Source: Vreelandella aquamarina
Lineage (GTDB): Bacteria; Pseudomonadota; Gammaproteobacteria; Pseudomonadales; Halomonadaceae
Assembly (NCBI RefSeq): GCF_020075495.1
Contig: NZ_JABYQT010000008.1
Coordinates: forward strand, 1-64,000
Length of the DNA: 64,000 nucleotides
Reading direction: 5' to 3'
Below are positions 9,321 through 18,299 of this stretch, one piece after another. How positions within the stretch are numbered: position 1 is the stretch's first letter; each line of letters begins with the position of its first letter. A program made the position numbers and the translations under genes. The notes under the pieces were generated by a model. It did not search any database. It was not told where the DNA came from and was given only the letters and a program-made list of their open reading frames with translations.

Positions 9321-10808
9321 TCAGGCGGTAGCGTTACGGCGTGCGCGCTTGATCAGCGGCGTGATCAGCGTGACGGCCAGCAGAAGCAGGGCAATACCCA
9401 GCAGCGTGGCGCTGATGGGACGTGTCAGGAAGATGCTGACGTCGCCTTGCGACATGGAAAGCGCCCGGCGCAGTTCGCTTTCTGCAATGGGCCCCAGCAC
9501 CAGGCCCAGAATGATCGATACCAGAGGGAAGTTGATCTTCTCGAGCAAATAGCCCGCCACGCCAAAGCCCAGCATCAGCCATACATCGAACAGCGAGTTG
9601 CGCACCGAGTAGGTGCCTACGATACAGCACATGATGATGATGGGGCCAAGCGCCGAGTAGGGCACATTCAATAGCTTGGTAAACAGCATGATGAACGGCT
9701 TCGAGAAGAGCAAAATCATGAAGTTGACGATGAACAGGCCGGCAAAGACGGCATAGATCAAGTCGCTGCTGGTCAGCATGAACATCGGCCCGGGCTGCAG
9801 GCCGTGCATGATGAACGCGCCCAGAATGACGGCGGTGGTACCGCTGCCGGGAATGCCCAGCGCAAACAGCGGTACCAGCGCGCCCATGGCGGCAGCGTTG
9901 TTGGCCGACTCCGGCGCGGCAATGCCTTCCGGGGCTCCCTTGCCGAACTTCTCGGGGTGCTTGGACCAGCGAACCGTTTCGCTGTAGCTCACCATGGCCG
10001 CGGTACTGGCCCCGATGCCCGGCAGAATGCCGATGACGACACCAATGATCGAGGAGCGCGATAGGGTCATGCCGATCTGGCGCAGAATGGGCAGGTCGAA
10101 GATCTTGACCTTCACCTTGGTCAACGGCTGATGGCTTCCATGATCCAGCGTGCGTTTCATGACTTCGGAGACGGCAAACAGGCCAACGATCACCGGAATC
10201 AAGCCTACGCCCTCGGCCAGGTTGAGATTGCCAAAGGTATAGCGGCTGGTACCGGTAAGCGGGTCGATGCCCACGGTGGCAATCAACAACCCCAAGGCGG
10301 CGCCGATCAGGCCATAAATCAGCCGCCCGCCCAGGGAGGCAACCACGGTCAAGCCCAGCACGGCCAGAGCAAAGTACTCCGGGGAGGAGAACTTCAGCGC
10401 CATCTTGGCCAGCATCGGGGTGAAGATGATCAAGGCGATGGTGCCCACGATACCGCCGATGGCCGAACTCAGCACGCCGATGCCCAGCGCCTTGCCTGCT
10501 TCGCCGCGCTGGGTCATGGGGTAGCCGTCAAAGGCTGTCATCACGGCCTCGGGCGTGCCGGGGGCGCGGTATAAAATGGCAGTGATAAGACCTGAAAAGA
10601 CCGTGGCGCCGTAGATGGCGGTCAGCACCATGAACGCCGTGGTCGGCTCCATGCCATAAGTGACCGGCAGAAGAATGACGACCAGAATGACGCCGCTGAT
10701 ACCGGGCAGCGCACCGCCGATGAAGCCGATGAAGACGGCAGAGGTCAGAAGCAGCAGATTGAGTGGCTGCATCACCACGGCCAACCCGCCCAAAAAATGT
10801 TCCAGCAT
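9321..10808 (-). CDS. tctA: Tripartite tricarboxylate transporter large permease TctA
   Basis: TctA is the large membrane subunit (about 12 helices) of a TTT transporter that takes up carboxylates delivered by a periplasmic binding protein. The 495-residue protein has the family signature region GALPGISGVILVVILLP at about residues 32-48 and the second re-entrant copy GILPGIGASTAAMVSYSET near residue 260, followed by APESANNAAAMGALVPLFALG in pieces. It sits 40 bases after tctB. Its place in an otnK-otnC operon suggests it imports a sugar acid and not citrate. Confidence 0.94.
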   Translation of the reverse strand: MLEHFLGGLAVVMQPLNLLLLTSAVFIGFIGGALPGISGVILVVILLPVTYGMEPTTAFMVLTAIYGATVFSGLITAILYRAPGTPEAVMTAFDGYPMTQRGEAGKALGIGVLSSAIGGIVGTIALIIFTPMLAKMALKFSSPEYFALAVLGLTVVASLGGRLIYGLIGAALGLLIATVGIDPLTGTSRYTFGNLNLAEGVGLIPVIVGLFAVSEVMKRTLDHGSHQPLTKVKVKIFDLPILRQIGMTLSRSSIIGVVIGILPGIGASTAAMVSYSETVRWSKHPEKFGKGAPEGIAAPESANNAAAMGALVPLFALGIPGSGTTAVILGAFIMHGLQPGPMFMLTSSDLIYAVFAGLFIVNFMILLFSKPFIMLFTKLLNVPYSALGPIIIMCCIVGTYSVRNSLFDVWLMLGFGVAGYLLEKINFPLVSIILGLVLGPIAESELRRALSMSQGDVSIFLTRPISATLLGIALLLLAVTLITPLIKRARRNATA

Positions 10809-10848
10809 GATCGACTCCCTAGAAAGTTGGGTTTGTCATGGGTCAGCC

Positions 10849-11337
10849 TTACGGCATGGGAATGCCGAGCAGCGAAACGAAGACGCCTTGCATCAGCACG
10901 GCGGCAACCACTAACGTAATGACCACGGTGACCCACGAGCGGGCACCCAGCAGCAGCGTGCCTGCCAGCGTGAATATCAGACTGGCGACGAGAAAGCCGA
11001 CGCTCTGCATCAGCAGCGTGTACGCCACCGCTGCGGCCATGAACCACCAGTGGCGCGTACGGGCTAGAGAGAAGCGGGGGGGCGGTAGCTCGGCGTTCTC
11101 GCTGGACTCTTGAGAGGACGGCGGCTCGGCCGCCAGTGCCTGCTTGCGATCACGTAGCGTGATGGCGAGCAGCACAAGACCAAGCGTGAACAGAATACCG
11201 AGAAGTGTCAGCGGCCAAACGCGCGGGCCGATAAAGGTGGATACCTGCGCAGAGCTTGGAAATTGCAGCGTGGGGTAAAGGCTGATCACGGCAAGTGACA
11301 AGACCCCGAGTGCAAAAATAGTGATCCTGGCGTGCAT
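10849..11337 (-). CDS. tctB: Tripartite tricarboxylate transporter small permease TctB
   Basis: TctB is the small, four-helix subunit of the TTT transporter. The 162-residue protein has hydrophobic stretches at about residues 5-25, 45-65, 95-125 and 130-155, with a charged loop rich in Ser and Glu between helices two and three. I set the start at 11337 (MHARITIF) because AGGG lies eight bases before it; an in-frame ATG further upstream would put soluble residues before the first helix and overlap a hairpin. The protein is poorly conserved in general, so identity rests mostly on size, topology and its place between tctC and tctA. Confidence 0.88.
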   Translation of the reverse strand: MHARITIFALGVLSLAVISLYPTLQFPSSAQVSTFIGPRVWPLTLLGILFTLGLVLLAITLRDRKQALAAEPPSSQESSENAELPPPRFSLARTRHWWFMAAAVAYTLLMQSVGFLVASLIFTLAGTLLLGARSWVTVVITLVVAAVLMQGVFVSLLGIPMP

Positions 11338-11359
11338 GGGAGACCCTGAAGCTGACATT

Positions 11360-11388
11360 GGAAGACCGGCCCGCAAGGCCGGTCTTCC
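11360..11388 (-). terminator. Intercistronic hairpin between tctC and tctB
   Basis: GGAAGACCGGC (11360-11370) pairs perfectly with GCCGGTCTTCC (11378-11388) around a seven-base loop. No U-tract follows, so it is more likely a partial terminator or mRNA stabiliser than a full stop. Confidence 0.65.
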
Positions 11389-11435
11389 AGATGAAGATAG
11401 GAGGGGGCGCCCTCCACCTACCAGCGAGCGCCGGC

Positions 11436-12401
11436 TTAGTCGTTTTTCAGCAGACGAGAGTAAAGCTCGTAGTTGTTCTCAAGGCGCTGGCGGTACTCGT
11501 CGCTACCCATCCAGCCCTCGCGGTAGTCAAGGTTTACGCGCTCGGCGTAGCTCTGGTAATCCTCGGAGTCGTACACCGTCTTGAAAGCGTCTTCCAGGCG
11601 TTGCAGGATCGGCGCTGGCGTATCGGCATGCACGAAAATGGCCCGGTCATTGCCATCGGTCAGGTCCCAGTCGTTTTCGACCGTGGTCGGCACGTCCGGG
11701 TAGTCTTCAAGACGCTCGTCGCTGAATACCAGAATCGGCATCATCTGGCCGGCTTCGATGTAGCTCAAAAGCGGGCTGAGTGACGTGGTGGTCGCATCGA
11801 TGTTGCCACCCAGCACGTTGGCGGTGGCGTTGCCGGTGCTGTCGTAGGGGATGAAGTTCATGTCCAGGCCAGAGGCGTCACGCAGTGACAAGAACGCCAC
11901 ATGGTCAGGGCTTGCGGTATGTGTGCCGCCCACGGTCACCTTGCCGGGGTTCTCTTCGGCGTACTGGACGAAGGATTCGAAGTCTGGAAAGCGCTCAGGG
12001 TTGACAAACAGCGCCATCACGTCGGACTGCATGCGCGCCACCGGCGTTACCTGGTCCAGACCCACGGGGTTCTGGCCGGCCGCCAGCGAGGTCACAAGCG
12101 TTGTCGAGGCAAAGTCCAGCGTGTGGCCGTCAGCGGCGCTTGTCGCGGTACGCTGGTGCGCCAAGGCGCCTGACGCCGCGGGAAGGTTGACCACGGTGAT
12201 GCGCGCGCCGCCAAGGGCTTCTTCAAACATCGGACGCACGACGCGGGCGAAGTTGTCGGTGCCGCCACCGGCACCGGCTGCTACCAGAAACTGAATGGGT
12301 TTGCTGGGGAAGTCATCGGCGTCGCTGGCGCTTGCGCCGGTGGCAACACCCAGGAGGGCAAACGCGAGCGTGGCGTATTTAATACTGTGCGTGATAGGCA
12401 T
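11436..12401 (-). CDS. tctC: Tripartite tricarboxylate transporter substrate-binding protein TctC
   Basis: TctC is the periplasmic binding protein of the TTT system. The 321-residue protein starts with a signal peptide (about residues 1-24, ending ATGASA) and continues with the family opening FPSKPIQFLVAAGAGGGTDNFAR. ATG at 12401 is preceded by GGAG at eight bases; longer in-frame starts run into unrelated sequence. The family binds dicarboxylates, tricarboxylates and other acids, and the substrate here is unknown but presumably feeds OtnK and OtnC. Confidence 0.93.
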   Translation of the reverse strand: MPITHSIKYATLAFALLGVATGASASDADDFPSKPIQFLVAAGAGGGTDNFARVVRPMFEEALGGARITVVNLPAASGALAHQRTATSAADGHTLDFASTTLVTSLAAGQNPVGLDQVTPVARMQSDVMALFVNPERFPDFESFVQYAEENPGKVTVGGTHTASPDHVAFLSLRDASGLDMNFIPYDSTGNATANVLGGNIDATTTSLSPLLSYIEAGQMMPILVFSDERLEDYPDVPTTVENDWDLTDGNDRAIFVHADTPAPILQRLEDAFKTVYDSEDYQSYAERVNLDYREGWMGSDEYRQRLENNYELYSRLLKND

Positions 12402-12483
12402 GTTTTTCTCCGGTTGGTTATTGTTGCTTTTAAGATCACTGCGATTGGAAACGGAGCGACCAACCAAGCCGCTCCGCAATGAG

Positions 12484-13878
12484 TTACTGACTATCGTTAC
12501 CGTAGAAGAGAGCGTCCTGTTCAAGGCGAAGCTCATGCAGTCTCGAGGCAGGCAGCCGGACATCGGCCAGCGTGATCGGCTGGCCTGGCGCGATATCACG
12601 GATGACCTCGGCGCCCGGCAGCAGGTAAAACGGCACCTGGGCATCGCCCGCCAGGGCCGCGGCCGGATGAATTTCCGGGCGCAGGCCGTCGATGTGTCGA
12701 TGGTGCCCCTTCATTTCGAGCAACTGGCCTGCAGCGATGGGCTGGGTCGCCCGTGCGGTCAGGTCAAACTTGGGCGTGGTAGCGTGCCCACCGCCGGACG
12801 TCAGGCCATTCAGCACGACATCCAGCAGCGAAATGGGCGCTTCTAGGCCCAGTAAATGGCGGGGCAGATATACCATGGCGCTGTCACCGCTACGGCTCAG
12901 CACGTGGCCCTTGTCGCGCAGGAGTGTCCATACGTGCGGGTCTTCGCAGCGCACCACCACGAAAACACCACCGGCAAAGCTGAGTTCATCCGGGCGGCGC
13001 AGGCAGTTGAAAACCTCAAGACGGCCGTTGCCTTCCAGTACGCCACCTTTCTCCTGGGTATCCAGCAACGTAGGTACTTCAATGGTCCTGAGTATCATGG
13101 CGTGAAATTCGGGCAGATCCGGCGCCAGCCCCGTTGCGTTGGCAACGTTGACCATTTCACACAGATCCGGCACCGAGATTTGCGCAATGGCGGAAAGTGC
13201 CTGGCTGCGTGCCTGAACCGTTGCACGGGCATCGTTGTCATCAAGCTGCCAGAGCGAAGTCATCTCGGCGGCGTCAAAGGCGGTGCCGTTGCAGGTAACC
13301 GTGCCTTGCGCTTCATCCCAGATAAAGTCGTATTCGCTACTCTTGCCCGCGGAGATGATTTCAAAACCCAGCGTATTCGCCCAGGTCACCAGGCCGATCA
13401 GCAGACTTGGCTGATCGCCATCCAGCGGTGTGAACAGGCAACCCTGCTGTTCTGCCAGGCGTGTCAGGTAAGGTCCCACGACCGATTCGGTCTCTTTGGT
13501 AGCAATGCCGACATGCTTGCCTGCCAGCAGAGCGGCCTCGGCATAGCGTGCACCTACATCGGGAATGCCGGTGGACTCGACCAGGATATCGAAGGGCAGG
13601 CTCTTTACCGTATCAAAGGAGGACGTGGCAATGAAGGCACCTGCTTGCCAAGCACTTTCAGCCTCGTCTTGAGAGTGGCATACCATTATCTCTGATTCAG
13701 GAATACCCGCATGGCGCAAGGCTTCAGCTGCCTTTTCAGGATTGATATCGATCGCGATACGCGCCGATAGTCCTTGCATCTGGCGTGCCTGACGCAGTAC
13801 CCCACGACCAAAATCGCCTGCGCCTGCAATACAGGCTTCTACTACCTTGGTCGTGCTGAAGTGTTGTAAATAATTCAT
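12484..13878 (-). CDS. COG4091-type oxidoreductase (homoserine-dehydrogenase-like with SAF domain)
   Basis: The 464-residue protein has an N-terminal Rossmann domain (IAGAGDFGRGVLRQAR near residue 18, a GxGxxG nucleotide site), a homoserine-dehydrogenase-like middle part with VESTGIPDVGARYAEAALL near residue 99 and GKHVGIATKETESVVGPYL just after, and a C-terminal SAF-like domain from about residue 390 (TARATQPIAAGQLLEMKG). I recognise the architecture as COG4091, predicted homoserine dehydrogenase with SAF domain, whose substrates are poorly defined. As first gene of the operon with TctCBA-OtnK-OtnC it is the only candidate oxidoreductase, so it probably makes the 3-oxo acid that OtnK phosphorylates. 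That is inference. Confidence 0.8.
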   Translation of the reverse strand: MNYLQHFSTTKVVEACIAGAGDFGRGVLRQARQMQGLSARIAIDINPEKAAEALRHAGIPESEIMVCHSQDEAESAWQAGAFIATSSFDTVKSLPFDILVESTGIPDVGARYAEAALLAGKHVGIATKETESVVGPYLTRLAEQQGCLFTPLDGDQPSLLIGLVTWANTLGFEIISAGKSSEYDFIWDEAQGTVTCNGTAFDAAEMTSLWQLDDNDARATVQARSQALSAIAQISVPDLCEMVNVANATGLAPDLPEFHAMILRTIEVPTLLDTQEKGGVLEGNGRLEVFNCLRRPDELSFAGGVFVVVRCEDPHVWTLLRDKGHVLSRSGDSAMVYLPRHLLGLEAPISLLDVVLNGLTSGGGHATTPKFDLTARATQPIAAGQLLEMKGHHRHIDGLRPEIHPAAALAGDAQVPFYLLPGAEVIRDIAPGQPITLADVRLPASRLHELRLEQDALFYGNDSQ

Positions 13879-13985
13879 AGTAATGGGGTATTCCCTGTTC
13901 AGGTCAGAGCATTGCGCAACATGACCATTAACGTATGGATACGTAGTTGCCGCCTGGAGACGATTTACAGATAGTGAGAATGTTG

Positions 13986-13995
13986 TGGTATACCA
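13986..13995. promoter_or_regulatory. Probable GntR/FCD operator, site 1
   Basis: TGGTATACCA is a perfect ten-base palindrome of the kind bound by FadR/FCD-type GntR regulators. It lies in the divergent interval, 108 bases before the COG4091 gene, with a near copy at 14124. Confidence 0.65.
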
Positions 13996-14123
13996 TTTGA
14001 GGGGTCAATAAAAGAGGCATGCTACTTTAGTCTCGGTGATGACAAATTGATGACCATCACCTTGAATCAACTAAACAAAACGTCCCTCTAGCCGATGAGT
14101 GTGGTAGTTTGAAAGAAGTTTTC

Positions 14124-14133
14124 TGGTATGCCA
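14124..14133. promoter_or_regulatory. Probable GntR/FCD operator, site 2
   Basis: TGGTATGCCA differs in one base from site 1 and lies 23 bases before the regulator start, 138 bases from site 1. The position suggests autoregulation, perhaps with looping between the two sites. Confidence 0.6.
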
Positions 14134-14155
14134 TCCTTGGCGATGACTAAGTAAA

Positions 14156-14833
14156 GTGAATATACCTATGCAAGATATCGCTCAGTCAAATCATGCCGGG
14201 CTTGTCGAAAAGGTCGCGAACTATTTACGTGAACATATCGTGATGGACCATTTTCAGCCCGGCCAACGCTTGCCAGAGCGCACGCTTGCCGTCGAGCTGC
14301 AGGTGTCGCGCACGCCACTTCGTGAAGCGCTAAAGATTCTTGCCACCGAAGGACTGGTGGTCATCTCCCCCAACCGGGGGGCGGTCGTGGCCGATGTCAG
14401 CGCCGCGGACATGAAAGAGAAAGCCTATGTACTCAGTGTGCTTGAACAGGCGGCGGCAGAGCTGACCTGCGCCTTGGCCAGCGATGACGATATCGCCGAG
14501 TTTCAGGCGCTGCATTACGAGATGAAGGCCGCTTTTCTACGGCGGGATCGCCAGAACTACTTTCGTCTGAACCAGGATATCCACAACCGGATCGTGGCGC
14601 TTTCCGGCAACACCACCCTGATCGATATGCACGCCACTCTCAGCCGTCAGCTATACCGGGTGCGCTATCTTTCCAATCAGAAAAACGAAAAATGGGCCAC
14701 GGCCATGGAAGAGCACGAAGCCATACTGGCCGCGCTGGAGGCGCGTGATGGCGTGCGGGTAGGGCGCGAGTTACGCAACCATCTGGGCAAGACCTGGATC
14801 AAGTATGCCAATGGCGAGCCGGTAGTCAGCTGA
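14156..14833 (+). CDS. GntR-family regulator with FCD domain
   Basis: The 225-residue protein has an N-terminal winged helix (residues about 15-80; GQRLPERTLAVELQVSRTPLREAL is the typical recognition region) and a C-terminal all-helical FCD domain (about 90-215) that binds small carboxylates, with acidic and histidine residues such as NQDIHNRIV near residue 140 that often hold a metal. It starts with GTG at 14156 or ATG at 14168; neither has a strong ribosome site. It is divergent from the sugar-acid operon and is almost surely its regulator, probably a repressor relieved by the substrate. Confidence 0.92.
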   Translation: MNIPMQDIAQSNHAGLVEKVANYLREHIVMDHFQPGQRLPERTLAVELQVSRTPLREALKILATEGLVVISPNRGAVVADVSAADMKEKAYVLSVLEQAAAELTCALASDDDIAEFQALHYEMKAAFLRRDRQNYFRLNQDIHNRIVALSGNTTLIDMHATLSRQLYRVRYLSNQKNEKWATAMEEHEAILAALEARDGVRVGRELRNHLGKTWIKYANGEPVVS

Positions 14834-14867
14834 AGATAGGCAAATGCCTGGATAACCTTCCTTGATC

Positions 14868-14894
14868 TAAAGTATTTGCTTGCAGTGCCGATAT
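14868..14894 (+). promoter_or_regulatory. Sigma-28 (FliA) promoter for the chemoreceptor gene
   Basis: TAAAGTAT (14868-14875), an 11-base spacer, then GCCGATAT (14887-14894) matches the flagellar sigma-28 consensus (TAAAGTTT, 11 bases, GCCGATAA) in 14 of 16 positions. The start codon is about 275 bases downstream, so the mRNA would have a long leader. The interval 14895-15170 also holds a palindrome, CGAGCCGGCTCG at 15071-15082. Confidence 0.75.
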
Positions 14895-15170
14895 TGCCAG
14901 CGCGCTGTTGGCTATTGGGGATGTGCGACACGCCTTTAAACATATTGCTTGCTCAATAGTCACCATACCGATTCAGGTATCCCTACAAGAGCGCTGTTTC
15001 TTCGCTTGCTCATGCAAGCAGGTGATTTCTCCTCCCCTTCCTTCGTCTAGATGAGTGTGATGTTTCAAATCGAGCCGGCTCGACATGGCGAAACTTCCCC
15101 ATGACGCCATGAATCCCCCTTCGGGCCGGCTTGAGGTAAGCGCTTATCCTTATACATCCCGGAGCTTAAA

Positions 15171-16763
15171 ATGCAGTTTAAACACCTGTCTATCAGCAAG
15201 CAGATCGGCCTTGGTTTTCTGGTCGCCGTTCTGTTCTTGGTTTTCAGTGGCGTGCTGAGTTCGCTCAGCCTGAAAAACGTCAATCAAACCATGCAGTCCC
15301 TTTACGAAGATCGCGTAATCCCGCTGCGGGGACTCAAGGTGATTTCCGATGCTTATGCCGTCAACGTCATCGATACCGTCAATAAAGCTAATTCGGGCAT
15401 GATCACGGCCGAAGAGGCGTTAAGCGCAGTGCGTAACGCCCGCGATACGATCGCACTGGAATGGGACATCTATATGGCCACATCGCTGACGCCTGAAGAA
15501 GCGCGTCTGGCGGAGGAGGCGAAAACGCGTTTTGGCCCTGCCGACGTTGCCGTGCGTGAGCTGGAAAATACGCTGAAAACCTACTCTGGCACGATAATCG
15601 GCCAATTGGACGCATACGATGGGCCGCTCTACGCCTCCATCGATCCTATCAGCAGCATCATCAGCGAAATTATCGATCTGCAGCTTGATAAGGCCAGGCG
15701 CGACATGGAGCACAGTGCTGCCCAGTATCGTACGTCCATGATGGAAACGGTCGGCCTTGGGGTGATCGCGGTACTGGTATCAATATGGGTCGCTATTGTC
15801 ATTACACGCGGTATTACCCGCCCGTTGAGCCAAGCGGTCGACCAGGCACAAGCGGTCGCAAAGGGGGACCTGACCAGTCGTGTCGAATCCTTCTCGCGTA
15901 ACGAGATTGGCCAACTGTTGATGGCCCAAAGCTCCATGATCAAGAGCCTGGGCAGCGTGGTAGCAGAGGTACGTAGCAACGCAGAAAGTGTGGCGACTGC
16001 CAGTAGTCAGATAGCGCTGGGCAATAGTGACTTGAGCCAACGTACGGAAGTGCAAGCGTCCGCGCTTGAAGAAACGTCGGCATCCATCGAACAGATGGGA
16101 TCAAGTGCTACACAGAACGCGGACAATGCGCATACGGCCAGTCAGTTGGCCAGCAGTGCCAGTAGTGTAGCGAAACAGGGCGGCGATGTGGTCGAAAAGG
16201 TCGTTGATACCATGCGCGGCATCAACGACAGCAGCCAGCAGATCCATGAGATTGTCGGCGTCATCGACAGCATTGCATTTCAGACCAATATCCTGGCGCT
16301 GAACGCATCCGTCGAGGCGGCCCGAGCAGGCGAACAGGGGCGAGGCTTTGCCGTGGTGGCAAGCGAGGTGCGTAATCTGGCCCAGCGTAGCGCCGTCGCC
16401 GCGAAGGAGATCAAGGAGCTGATCGGTGTCAGTGTCGAGCGTGTCGAAAAAGGATCTGTGCTGGTTGATCAGGCAGGCACCACCATGCAGGAGATCGTGA
16501 CATCCATTCAGCGGGTCAGTGATATCGTCAGTGAAATCAGTAATGCCAGTAGCGAGCAGAGTAGCGCCGTGGGGCAGGTGAGTGAAGCGATCAGCCAGCT
16601 TGACCAGACCACGCAGCAAAACGCCGCTCTGGTCGAGGAGTCTGCCGCCGCGGCGGCCAGTCTCAAGCAGCAGGCGCAACAGCTGGTGAGCGCCGTCGAG
16701 CGATTCAAGCTGGCAGGCCATCAAGGTACGAGTACCGAACCGCTATACTTGTCGCATCGCTGA
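15171..16763 (+). CDS. Methyl-accepting chemotaxis protein
   Basis: This 530-residue chemoreceptor has a first membrane helix at about residues 12-32, a periplasmic four-helix-bundle sensor domain, a second helix at about 190-212, a HAMP domain and a long cytoplasmic signalling domain. The highly conserved tip is present ([20 protein letters not shown]), followed by [19 protein letters not shown]. There is no C-terminal NWETF-type pentapeptide, so adaptation enzymes would not tether there. The ligand is unknown. An excellent sigma-28 promoter upstream ties it to the flagellar regulon. Confidence 0.95.
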   Translation: MQFKHLSISKQIGLGFLVAVLFLVFSGVLSSLSLKNVNQTMQSLYEDRVIPLRGLKVISDAYAVNVIDTVNKANSGMITAEEALSAVRNARDTIALEWDIYMATSLTPEEARLAEEAKTRFGPADVAVRELENTLKTYSGTIIGQLDAYDGPLYASIDPISSIISEIIDLQLDKARRDMEHSAAQYRTSMMETVGLGVIAVLVSIWVAIVITRGITRPLSQAVDQAQAVAKGDLTSRVESFSRNEIGQLLMAQSSMIKSLGSVVAEVRSNAESVATASSQIALGNSDLSQRTEVQASALEETSASIEQMGSSATQNADNAHTASQLASSASSVAKQGGDVVEKVVDTMRGINDSSQQIHEIVGVIDSIAFQTNILALNASVEAARAGEQGRGFAVVASEVRNLAQRSAVAAKEIKELIGVSVERVEKGSVLVDQAGTTMQEIVTSIQRVSDIVSEISNASSEQSSAVGQVSEAISQLDQTTQQNAALVEESAAAAASLKQQAQQLVSAVERFKLAGHQGTSTEPLYLSHR

Positions 16764-16782
16764 AAGCGCCATGATGCGGCAA
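16749..16782 (+). terminator. Possible terminator overlapping the chemoreceptor stop
   Basis: TTGTCGCATC (16749-16758) pairs with GATGCGGCAA (16773-16782), with one G-U pair. It overlaps the stop codon and lacks a U-tract, so the call is weak. Confidence 0.35.
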
Positions 16783-16816
16783 ACGCCTGTCGTATGACCC
16801 ACCGTTAGCCGATGGT

Positions 16817-17266
16817 TCACCGTCCGGAATCCCGCTCATCGTCGGGTGTGGGTTCCGGGCGTGTCGCCAGCCACGCGGCTACGCCTGCCAAAAGCGCAAT
16901 GATGCTCCACCGCAGCCAGCCGTTGCTCAGATGCAGCAGAATAAACAGCGCGCTTGCGCCAATCATGCTGACCGCGACCAGTTTGGCACGCCGAGAGATG
17001 GCGCGTTCGCACTCCCAGTTTCTGATGAGCGGCCCGACATAGCGCCGTGAACGAATCCACGCTTCAAAACGCGGCGAGCCTTTTGACGCGCAGTAAACGG
17101 CACCCAGCATGAACTCGGTGGTCGGTAACAGCGGTAGAAATATGCCCAATACGCCTATGCCGAAACTAAGCGCGGCCACACCTACCCATAAGGCACGCTT
17201 TAGCGTCATCGGCGGGTCTTCGATGTCCCGCTCTGGAGGAGGGTTATCGGGAGTTTGCGCTTTCAT
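16817..17266 (-). CDS. ybaN: YbaN family (DUF454) inner-membrane protein
   Basis: The 149-residue protein is a DUF454/YbaN member. After a proline-rich N-terminus it shows the family motif LGIFLPLLPTTEFMLGAVYC (helix one), then SKGSPRFEAWI, GPLIRNWECERAISRRAK, and two more helices from about residue 95. Function of the family is unknown beyond inner-membrane location. It stands alone between the chemoreceptor and a ferritin-like gene. An ATG at residue 20 (MTLKRAL) is an alternative start. Confidence 0.88.
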   Translation of the reverse strand: MKAQTPDNPPPERDIEDPPMTLKRALWVGVAALSFGIGVLGIFLPLLPTTEFMLGAVYCASKGSPRFEAWIRSRRYVGPLIRNWECERAISRRAKLVAVSMIGASALFILLHLSNGWLRWSIIALLAGVAAWLATRPEPTPDDERDSGR

Positions 17267-17608
17267 CCCTAGAGCTTCTCATAAGCTGCATTGATTGGCG
17301 ATCAATATTGACATTCCTGACCCAGGAGGCGAGAAAGCGGTGCAGTTCAGAATTAGCTTGGCAAGGCAGTACAGCCGTTAATCGTTGCTTTCTTTTATAG
17401 TGGTGGTAAAGGCAATCGAACCGCATAAATATAAAAATGCAGTAGCTATTATTTATAGTAATGATGAAACATAAAAAATAGGGTGAGCAGTTTAATGGCA
17501 TCACCCTACTCAATAAACTGTTGGTTTCATTGCGATCTATAACATGGTTGCAGCAATACCGAACAAGGCGAACTAGGCAGGTTCACCTCTTCGATTTTTT
17601 ATATGACG
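17267..17608. other. AT-rich interval with no gene
   Basis: This 342-base AT-rich stretch lies between the YbaN and YciE-type genes. An open frame crossing it (17244-17513) has no ribosome site and overlaps the 5' end of the YbaN gene, so I do not call it. It holds the terminator of the YciE-type gene and presumably the promoter of the YbaN gene. Confidence 0.5.
17473..17507 (-). terminator. Intrinsic terminator downstream of the YciE-type gene
   Basis: On the minus strand AGGGTGA...TCACCCT (arms 17501-17507 and 17480-17486) is followed by ATTTTTTA. It lies about 100 bases after the stop codon of the ferritin-like gene. Confidence 0.75.
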
Positions 17609-18100
17609 TCAGCCAGCCTTCTGGTTGACGTTACGTTCTGCCAGTTTGGAAAGCTTATCATCTGTGCTTTTCTCTTCTTCCAGCGTCTGCGCCAGAAGTT
17701 GCTTCGCTTCCGTATAGCCTAGCTGCTCCGCCAGTGCACACAGCGTCCCATACGTGGCGATTTCATAATGCTCCACTTTTTGCGCTGCACCGATCAAGCC
17801 AGCATCACGAACCGGGCCTTTCTCGGTTGCATCGATCAGTTCCTCGCCCTCTTCGATCAAGCCTTCCATTGCGTGGCACTTGATACGCTTGATGCGGATG
17901 TCAGGCAGGCTCTCTGCCACTTTTTCGAGCCTTTCCAGCTGGCCTTGTGTCTCTTCCAGGTGATGTTTGAACGCTTCGGCAAGCTGAGGGTCGTCGGCCG
18001 CGCGGGCCAGCTTGGGCAGGGCTTTCGTAATCTGCTTTTCGGCACTGTTCGTATCGGAAAGCAAATGAGTAAAAAGGTCCTTGGCTGTTTTAATAACCAT
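17609..18100 (-). CDS. YciE/DUF892 ferritin-like protein
   Basis: The 163-residue protein is a four-helix-bundle member of the DUF892 (YciE/YciF) family: KDLFTHLLSDTNSAEKQITKAL opens the first helix (two pieces), KVEHYEIATYGTLCALAEQLG lies near residue 110 and LEEEKSTDDKLSKLAE near residue 140, giving the Glu and His ligands of a likely di-iron site. Family members are linked to osmotic and general stress responses. A good GGAGTG ribosome site lies near the ATG. It is monocistronic with its own terminator. Confidence 0.9.
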   Translation of the reverse strand: MVIKTAKDLFTHLLSDTNSAEKQITKALPKLARAADDPQLAEAFKHHLEETQGQLERLEKVAESLPDIRIKRIKCHAMEGLIEEGEELIDATEKGPVRDAGLIGAAQKVEHYEIATYGTLCALAEQLGYTEAKQLLAQTLEEEKSTDDKLSKLAERNVNQKAG

Positions 18101-18299
18101 TGGATCACTCCTGTATGATCAATAAAAAGGATCGTCCGTAATAAATACGCCAGCCACCTAAGGCTAGCAGTGAATTGACGAGCAGAGCGTTTATGTAAGT
18201 TAAGATTCAGTAGTCAGATGCCTAAAGAGTGTGGTGATTATTGATAAAAGTGAATCAAGATGCGACAAGGACTATGTGTTAGTAAGTTGGCAGGAAAGA

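Noticed and set aside
17244..17513. An 89-residue frame in the AT-rich interval
   Set aside because: It overlaps the YbaN gene start, has no ribosome site and reads through a terminator.
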